64,000 nt of DNA. It comes from Micropterus salmoides. Its lineage: Eukaryota > Chordata > Actinopteri > Centrarchiformes > Centrarchidae. Made by a program: the position numbers and the translations under genes. The notes below the pieces were generated by a model. It ran no database searches. It saw only the letters and a program-made list of their open reading frames with translations, and had not been told where the DNA came from. This document shows positions 57,316 to 64,000 of this stretch, in pieces. How positions within the stretch are numbered: position 1 is the first letter of the stretch; the number at the start of each line of letters is the position of its first letter. The stretch lies in NCBI RefSeq assembly GCF_014851395.1, contig NW_024040040.1, forward strand, positions 19,349,000-19,412,999. Reading direction: 5' to 3'.

Positions 57316-57339
57316 TCTCTCGTCCACACACACACACAC
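57272..57339 (+). repeat. (CT)n followed by (CA)n microsatellite
   Basis: About 20 CT units (57272-57311), a short break, then CA units (57325-57338). On the minus strand this is a long GA tract. Confidence 0.9.
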
Positions 57340-58059
57340 TCACTGGCTGCCTCCTAGCTGAAGCTGCCAGTGTGGCAGAACCAGTTGCTTTGACAAAGGA
57401 CACAAGTTCCCCTGGGTGTCAGTAGGACTGAAGCCTTGATGCCCTGAATATACTGGAAGTGTCACTGTTTGCATGTGTGTGTGTCTGAGTGTCTGTATAG
57501 TGTATGCAAAAGGGCCAGTGGGGTCTTGGTATTCTATACTTAAGCACCACATGTACTTACAAGCATAGAAAGGCTGAGTGTTTACAATCGTAATATGAAG
57601 CTCTTTTTCAGGGATCACATATGTTCATGTTCAAATGGGAGTTTAGTAGCATTTTCTGGCAGATTTAAGGATTTTTGATCAAAATCTATATGAGAAAATC
57701 CTGGCCTTAGGTATTAAAGACAGATTTGAGCAGATTTGTGAATATTCAGATATAAAGGTGTGTGGTGTTTCGAAACGGACATGTACAGTGCAGTTTAGTG
57801 CCAGGCAAGATGGAGTTCGGGAGTCAGTTGAGTGAAGTAGTTTAGCTTAATGAAGCTGAAGTTCAGTGCTGCTAATAAATGGTAACTCAGTGTCTTTGCA
57901 TTTCTGTTTGCCCCATTAACTTCAATAAAAGTTGTTCACCAGTAACATATATGGCAAAGAACTTCTACCTGAACTGTTTTGGCCCACAAACCTGAATGGG
58001 ACAAAAATGATGTACTCATACTGCCCTTCACTACTTCGTAATTTTTATTGGACTTAAAG

Positions 58060-58440
58060 GTACCCTGTGGAGTTTCTGACCTCTTGTGGCGCCATGGACA
58101 GATTATGAAACAAGGACTAGTCCACGCATTTCACGCTCTTAATGGTCATACACCATCTTATCTTAAAGAGCTCCGTAGTACCTTACTACGCCACCTGAGC
58201 ACTGCGCTCCCTGAATGGAGGGTTACTTGTGGTTCCTAGAGTCGCTAGAAGTACAATGGGAACCGGAGCCTTCAGCTATCAAGCTCCTCTCCTGTGGAAC
58301 CAGGTTCCAGTTTGGTTTCAGGAGGCTTAAAACTTTCCTCTTTGATAAAGCTTATTGTTCAGGTGAGCCCTGAACCTGCCCTTTTATAGGCCTAGACTGC
58401 TGGGAGACATGTAAAAGCCCGCCCACCTCTATATATAAAA
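58060..58440 (+). mobile_element. Non-LTR retrotransposon (LINE) 3' fragment
   Basis: Frames read HALNGHTPSYLKELRS, then an APLLWN-like stretch (AFSYQAPLLWNQVPV), the order of the conserved end of fish L2/Rex-type reverse-transcriptase frames (HGLAPPYLxxL ... FSxxAPxLWNxLP). The frame is broken several times. The following 3' region (GGTGAGCCCTGAACCTGCCC, GGCCTAGACTGCTGGGAGAC) is also a common fish LINE 3' sequence. The family is uncertain. Confidence 0.6.
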
Positions 58441-61400
58441 CATAGAAAGACAAATGACATAGCCGTCCTCCCTGCAGTTGTCTTTTAATGGTCATTTTGC
58501 ATTTCTTTGTGGTTGTTTAATTCTCTCTGTAGTTGTTTTCTGTCTCTTTGTGGTTGTTTTATGTCATTTTGCATATCTTTGCATTTTTTGGTACATCTCT
58601 GTGATAATTTGGGTCACAAGAAATGTTAACAGTAAGTTCAAACAGAGGTCTTTTGGGCCCCTGGGGGTGTGCCCAACAGGCCCTTTCGGTAATCCATCCA
58701 TGAATGGCACTACAGAGTAATGTGTTTAGTAGTGGTTGTGGTAACGTGCCAAGAAATTTTGTAATGGACCAACGAAGTCTAGATAAAATCAAATGCCAAC
58801 TAGAAAACATGAGTAACATAAATGTGGTTTCAAATTATTTATATTATATTATAAATCAGCTCTGCAATACTTAGTAGTCTCGAGTACGTGTTCTGGTGAG
58901 ATACAATGATTGTTTAAAAAAAAAAGTTTTAAAAAGCTCTACAGTATACCTTTTATTGGCTCAAGATGTGATGGTATAAAGAGAAATGCTCACAGCTGCT
59001 TTTGTATTAATATTTTTACTTTTTGGCCCAGTGAGCATCATGTGACCTGTGACTATGACTTTGGCTACTACACCAAAATCACCTCACAGTCCAGTTGGTT
59101 AGTCAAACAGTATCGTGTCTTATTCTCTGAATTTACTAAAGCTTTTGTTTTGGTGGGTGGTATATCATTCCCCATAGTAACACTTTCATACCTTCAGCAT
59201 CAAAGCCCTCATTTGTTTGGACAGTTTGCAAGCAATAACAAATTAATGTGTGAAAAAGAACCTGTAAAATGAAACAAAAAATCTTAAACACCAAAATGAC
59301 ATCAGTAGAAGCAAAACCAAGAAATAAATGCCTACATCAGATCACTTAAATACATCCAACCTGTCACCTCACTCCATTAGTAAACAATATTTGATTTAAT
59401 GACATGGATCAAATAAAACAAATAATGGCAAATGCCTTAAAAAAACTAAATCTATTTACTTTATTACAGTCTTAAAAAATGAACAAAACAGTGTAAGAGA
59501 AAGGTGAAAACATCTCTAAAATGTTTCTCAAATCACAGATAACACAAAAGAAACCAAAGATGCAGCTGAGAGAAAACTGAGCCAGAGACGTTTCTGTGAA
59601 GGATGCTGAGTCTTTTAGTGCTCATGTCTGGATGAAATTATAATGTGCTGTTCCATGAATTATTAAAAAACTGAACACTGAGACAAAAGCCTCATTTATT
59701 TTTATCTGCTAACATGAAGATCTGGACAAAGCGTCAAACTCCTGACCCTTCACTTTTTCTTTCATTCACCCAGATTATGTAAAAGCTTAGTATGTCCTGC
59801 AGAATGGACTTGGCCACAAAGTAAAACTGACATTCCTCATGGCTGCAGCACCATATGTGGAGCTGCTCACTTAGCCCATGCATGGCTGGCTTTCATCATT
59901 AGCAAAGAATTTAAAAAAAACAACTAATTAGGCCTTGAAATTTTAAGCATTTCTCTTCCCTCTTAAGTAGATCCAGCAGTTTTCATGGCTGCATAAATGT
60001 GTCAAATACAAGTCTGAAGCCAAATTAGGACCCTCTTTCACTTAAAACATTTTAAATTAAGCTGTCTAATCTCAGCATTTGGAGGAATTTGTGATTTGTA
60101 ATTCTGTCTGTCGTCGTCATTATGTGTGGGATACCGTGAGGTAGCGAAAACCACTCAGCTGTGGAATATGAGTATGAACCCTGCAGCTCGGTGCTTTTTA
60201 AACAGCGACATATTTTCATTAATTTGTTAAAAAAAAAAGTACTTTTTCAGGACAGCTCATACAGTATGTTAAATCAACATTTTTTAGTAAATATTTTAGG
60301 ATCACTTGTGAACTCCCATAACTCATGTTAATATACTGTATAAGTTTGACAGTTTAGGCTTTTTAGCCATCCTAATGACAGTCAGTCACACTGTCAATTT
60401 CTGACCAGACTGAAATATCTTGAATTTCCATTAAGTTTGTAAATTTGTTTTTGTATTAATTTTCCTCAGAGGATGGATCCTAGATATTTTGGAAATCTCC
60501 TGACTTTTTTCTTCTCTCCCTTTCACTTGAAGATTTCATGTTACCTCTGAAATATCTCAACATCAATGAATTAGGATAAAATTTTCAACTAAAGTCATGG
60601 TTCCCATAAGATGAATCCTGCTGACTTTGGTAATCCTCTGACTTTTCTCCCAGCGCCACTGTGAGCGCCAATAAGTACAGCCTTAGAGTATGGCTGTAGA
60701 GTCTTGTTCTGAAATCATGTCATCATCAATAAGATGATGTACTCATGTACAATATAGTGGTGTGTTTGTGGTTGCCTGTTGGCCAAAACATGGACCTAAC
60801 AAATACATAGTAAACCCTGGTCATAACATAAGATAGGAGATTATAAACAGTAAATGTATCCCATGAATTAATGCCATTCTGTTAGTTCTTCCATTTAGTA
60901 TCATTTGGGGTGATATAAGCTTGTGTGCATTTTATAATTAGTGCATCTCACTGTCCTTGTTGATTAAATGGTTTGGCCGTTCAATATTTAGGCTGCACTT
61001 AACATCCCTGAAATCCCTTAATGTGGATCGCTCATGTTTTACAGCTTAATACAGTTAAACGAAAGCACAGACAAATCATACTGTTTATCTACACAGTGAT
61101 GTGGTTTGGCCTCGTTTCACTTGGCCTGTACTGGATATTTGTGTGCTCTGCTGGAGGAAGACATCTGAAGTTGCTTGACTCATAATCTTGGCATTGCCAA
61201 AGGACAAATAATGTTCTGCAGTCTGCTAGCTCCCCTTGGTGGAGATAGTCAGTACACAGACGTGCACAGGTTAAATTTTCAGTAAACTGTTTCTAGTATG
61301 TCTTCATTAGCGTGTGGAGGTAGGAACGTGAATTTGATCAGTTGTCAGATTTACTGATAATAAAAGATGTAAATGATCAACTGCAGCCATTCAAAAATCA

Positions 61401-62595
61401 ATAAAATAATGCAACCATTATCAGATCACTTCCTCTAAAAAGACAGAACTCACCATAAATCAACAAAATCTTCAAATATGATGATATACTTTGTGAATAA
61501 TGTCATGATAATCAGCTTTAATCCAGTATTGATAAGCAACATCAGTTCAGAAATAAGATGGTAAAGTTCAAGAGCTTGAATTTTAAGCTAAACTCAAAAT
61601 AAACCCCAGAAAAATTAGTTCAAACTCAAAAATATCAGACCAAATTCAAACAAAGCCAAAGACGTTCATTATCCTGCATTGTGTCTTATTCAGATCAGAG
61701 GCAAATAATTAATTAATCCTTTCACTCTGCATCTTGACTTCAGGGCTTTTTCTGTCTGCTTTTTTTCTAGGAGCATCATACATCAGAAACACATTAGCAT
61801 ACTGCAATAAACAAAAGAGTAAAACTTGATTTTTGCCAACAAGTCCTACTGGGATCGAAGAGAGGGAGACAAAGCTCAGCCCATCAAGTGGAATTTAACA
61901 ACAAAGCAGCAGCTGTAATAAGCTGATGTTTCATGGCTAAAGAGTTTTTAACATGACAATTCTTAGTGGGAGTGAGAAATTAAAGATGAGAACAATGTGT
62001 AACATGCAGGCTAGAGATCCTTTGGGATGCTGGCAAGTTAGTAGATGTTAATGGACATTTTCCATCCATTCATGTTCCAATGCTAATCCAAACACAATTT
62101 AGAGAACAAACCCAGCCAACTCTGGCTAACGATAAATACCAGTAAACACCATCTCAGCATATACTCTATCCTTTAATAACATATTTAAATGTATTCAAGT
62201 ATAAATTCAAATATTAACTCCAATGTAAATCTTAATATTAAAAGGGACCAGCACAGACATTTAATCCCATGAACTCTAGAGTGTGAATAATCAAATTAAA
62301 GTGTTTTCCCTTAACATACTAATTAAAATTGACAAGAAAGGTGGAAGAACATGTGATTATGATGATAAAAAACAAAATGACAAAGTGCTTTACACGGTTA
62401 ACCCAGGCCTAGAACATTTCTCGACTGCAACGAGGCAAACAAAATCAGATATCAAAAATAAAATAGCCAACAATATCTGATAAGAATTATTATTATTTTG
62501 GGGGGTAAAATAATCACCCTAAAACAGCATGCAACCTAAATTATAAGTATGTTATGCAGTTTTCTAGCCAGACAAAACTTTCCCCAATTTCCACT
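58441..62595. other. No gene recognised
   Basis: AT-rich sequence with short frames. A 120-codon frame at 58910-59272 has no recognised motif and no supporting context. No clear repeat family was identified. Confidence 0.4.
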
Positions 62596-62599
62596 GCTT

Positions 62600-62860
62600 C
62601 TTTAGAGGCTGCTCTGTCTTTGTGGAGCAGAAAAGTCCTTTTCTCCAGTGGATGATTGAGAATTTTCTGGGGCGTCCGGTAGGGTTCCCAGACCAGATGG
62701 GATATTTAGACCCTCCAGCATGTTCTTGATGTTACCTGCTTTTGTCTTCTCCCAGTTGGTCAAAATAACCGCCACAGGGAGGCGTCCAGGAGGCATGCTG
62801 AGCAGATGTCTGAAAGGAACTCCCATCATCAAAAGCAAACACTAGTGTCTGGATAATTTA
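62600..62860 (-). mobile_element. Degenerate LINE open-frame C-terminal fragment
   Basis: The minus-strand frame contains FRHLLSMPPGRLPVAV, which resembles the MPPGRLP stretch near the C-terminus of common fish non-LTR retrotransposon proteins. The remainder is scrambled relative to that family. The call rests on this one motif. Confidence 0.4.
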
Positions 62861-63380
62861 TGATCAGCTACAAACAATTAAAACTAATTATGACTGGTGG
62901 TAAAACAGCTGGAGGAAGATTATGGAAAACGAAAATAAAACATGTTAAATCTGATAAAGTATTTTGCATTTTGTGTTTCATTGACGTACTTACTCTTACT
63001 CTTTTGTCCTTCCTTTCTTTACTTCCTTTTCACTTCTACCTTCATGTAGTCTTGAGCAGAATTGCTTTTTTCTTTACTTCCTTACTTTCCTCTGTAGTCT
63101 TTTTGCTTTCTTCTTTACTTTGTTTTCTTAAGAATGAGCATGGATGCTTATTTCTTGACTTCTCTTTAAAAACATGTGAAACATGTCTTGCTTGACTGAA
63201 TGTGGCGTCCCTTAGGTTAATCTTTAAAAAGATGCATTATTCGACTAAGTTTCTTCAACGTCTGCATGAATGTTCCTTCTATTTTACTTATGACTTTACT
63301 TAATTTTTCTTACTTCATTACGTTTCTTCAATACTTCCTTTTTGCTTTGTTGATTTTCTTTATTTCTTTACTTTCCCTTC
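62861..63380. other. No gene recognised; T/CTTT-rich sequence
   Basis: A pyrimidine-rich stretch (about 63000-63130 and 63290-63385) made of CTTT and CTTC words, possibly an old CTTT microsatellite or the 3' UTR side of the adjoining retrotransposon. Confidence 0.4.
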
Positions 63381-63389
63381 ACTTCTACT

Positions 63390-64000
63390 TTCCAGCCTGA
63401 AAGAGGCCATCAGGGAATACCGTTTCTATGATTGTCGTCTTTGACAATAACTATATCGTCCAACCTGAGGTTACGTTTGGGTACATGCCATTTCAGTCAA
63501 ATAGAGAGGTTAAGAAGATACTCCCTTTTCCATCGACTCCAGAACTGCTCGACCAAGTACTGAACCCTGCGCCACCTTTTGGAAGCATACAGATCCTCCT
63601 TCACAAAAGCCCCAGGAGGTGGTAAGGCAACTTTGGACTTCATCATGATAAGATGATTAGGTGTGAGAGGCTCCAGTGCTTGAGGGTCATTGATTCTGTC
63701 TATATTAAGTGGGCAGCTATTTATAATAGCCATTGCTTCATAGAACAATGTTCTGAGTGATGCATCGTCAAGTCTACCCGAGCTCTGTGCAAGAGTGGCA
63801 TTCATCACACAACGGTTCGGACCTGACGCTCCCAGAGACCTCCTGTATGACTTGCAGAGGGAGCATTGAAAACAAACTCACAGTGCTGGTCAATTAGGAA
63901 GGCTTCCAACAACTTGGTATCCCATTGCTTAGCTAATTTCCTTAGCTTTGCTTAGTTCCTAGCTCCCACAAAGTTGGTACCTTGATCACAGTAGAGTTGC
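63390..64000 (-). mobile_element. BEL/Pao LTR retrotransposon pol fragment, broken
   Basis: The minus strand reads an integrase core remnant (DQGTNF-like sequence near 63980, then GGLWERQ-like near 63850) followed by SSGRLDDASLRTLFYEAMAI and LEPLTPNHLIMMKSKVALPP and a KRWRRVQYLVEQFW segment, the integrase end and DUF5641 domain of BEL/Pao pol. It is non-functional: frame changes lie upstream of the integrase end (around 63809 and further right), and in-frame stops lie near 63497 and 63425. The element enters the window from the right edge, so its 5' part is not visible. The usual closing motif (VPKRNLRLDDIVIV) is present past the first stop. Confidence 0.75.

Larger units (their letters stand above)
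55467..58045. other. No gene recognised
   Basis: Contents seen are a degenerate GATG-type tetranucleotide stretch (56312-56419) and a long CT/CA microsatellite (57272-57339). Open frames through these are low-complexity artefacts. Confidence 0.4.

Noticed and set aside
57101..57425. Three overlapping frames across the CT/CA microsatellite
   Set aside because: They read through a (CT)n repeat as Leu-Ser repeats; artefacts of low complexity.
58910..59272. 120-codon plus-strand frame
   Set aside because: No motif, AT-rich composition, no splice or promoter context.

Overview
The window is vertebrate nuclear DNA, almost certainly from a ray-finned fish of the percomorph (perch-like) type. It is AT-rich, gene-poor and full of introns, microsatellites and decayed transposons. 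Two genes can be recognised with confidence, both on the minus strand: lrrc3 (single coding exon, 16896-17687) and pcbp3 (twelve coding exons between 30191 and 39646). Their human orthologues both lie on 21q22.3 (known from memory, not tested here). No bacterial-type operon, CRISPR array or rRNA gene was seen.

Layout. 0-6 kb is a transposon graveyard: an LTR-like block, at least six copies or fragments of a tRNA-Ile-derived repeat in both orientations, a tRNA-Arg-like sequence with a UCA anticodon, and a complete 1,146-bp non-autonomous hAT element (4415-5560) with an 8-bp target duplication, inserted into one tRNA-Ile-like copy. 7.5-7.8 kb is an inverted-repeat element rich in GTAC. 8.1-11.5 kb looks like a spliced minus-strand transcription unit with a GC/CCAAT promoter, but its reading frames are broken, so it is a long noncoding RNA or a decayed gene. 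13.3-14 kb holds a hAT transposase C-terminal remnant. 16.9-20.1 kb is lrrc3 with a probable noncoding first exon. 24.9-25.6 kb is a solo LTR with a perfect 5-bp target duplication. 26.8-39.7 kb is pcbp3 with a long probable 3' UTR that contains a foldback MITE. 40-50.7 kb is probably the first intron of pcbp3, with a candidate first exon near 50.6 kb. 50.7-63 kb shows no gene, only repeats. The right edge (63.4-64.0 kb) is a broken BEL/Pao retrotransposon pol fragment.

How the genes work. lrrc3 encodes a small single-pass leucine-rich-repeat membrane protein. pcbp3 encodes a three-KH-domain poly(C)-binding RNA regulator. The sequence suggests no functional link between them. In pcbp3, two tiny consecutive exons (24 and 33 nt) split the KH1 GxxG loop, and tandem splice sites (NAGNAG-type acceptors, GTACGTAC donor) flank the linker exons. 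No previously undescribed system stands out. The best second-look items are the spliced but frame-broken unit at 8-11.5 kb, the paired CACGTG promoter-like site near 49.0 kb, the opal-anticodon tRNA-like sequence, the near-perfect 38-bp palindrome at 12.8 kb and the pcbp3 tandem splice sites.
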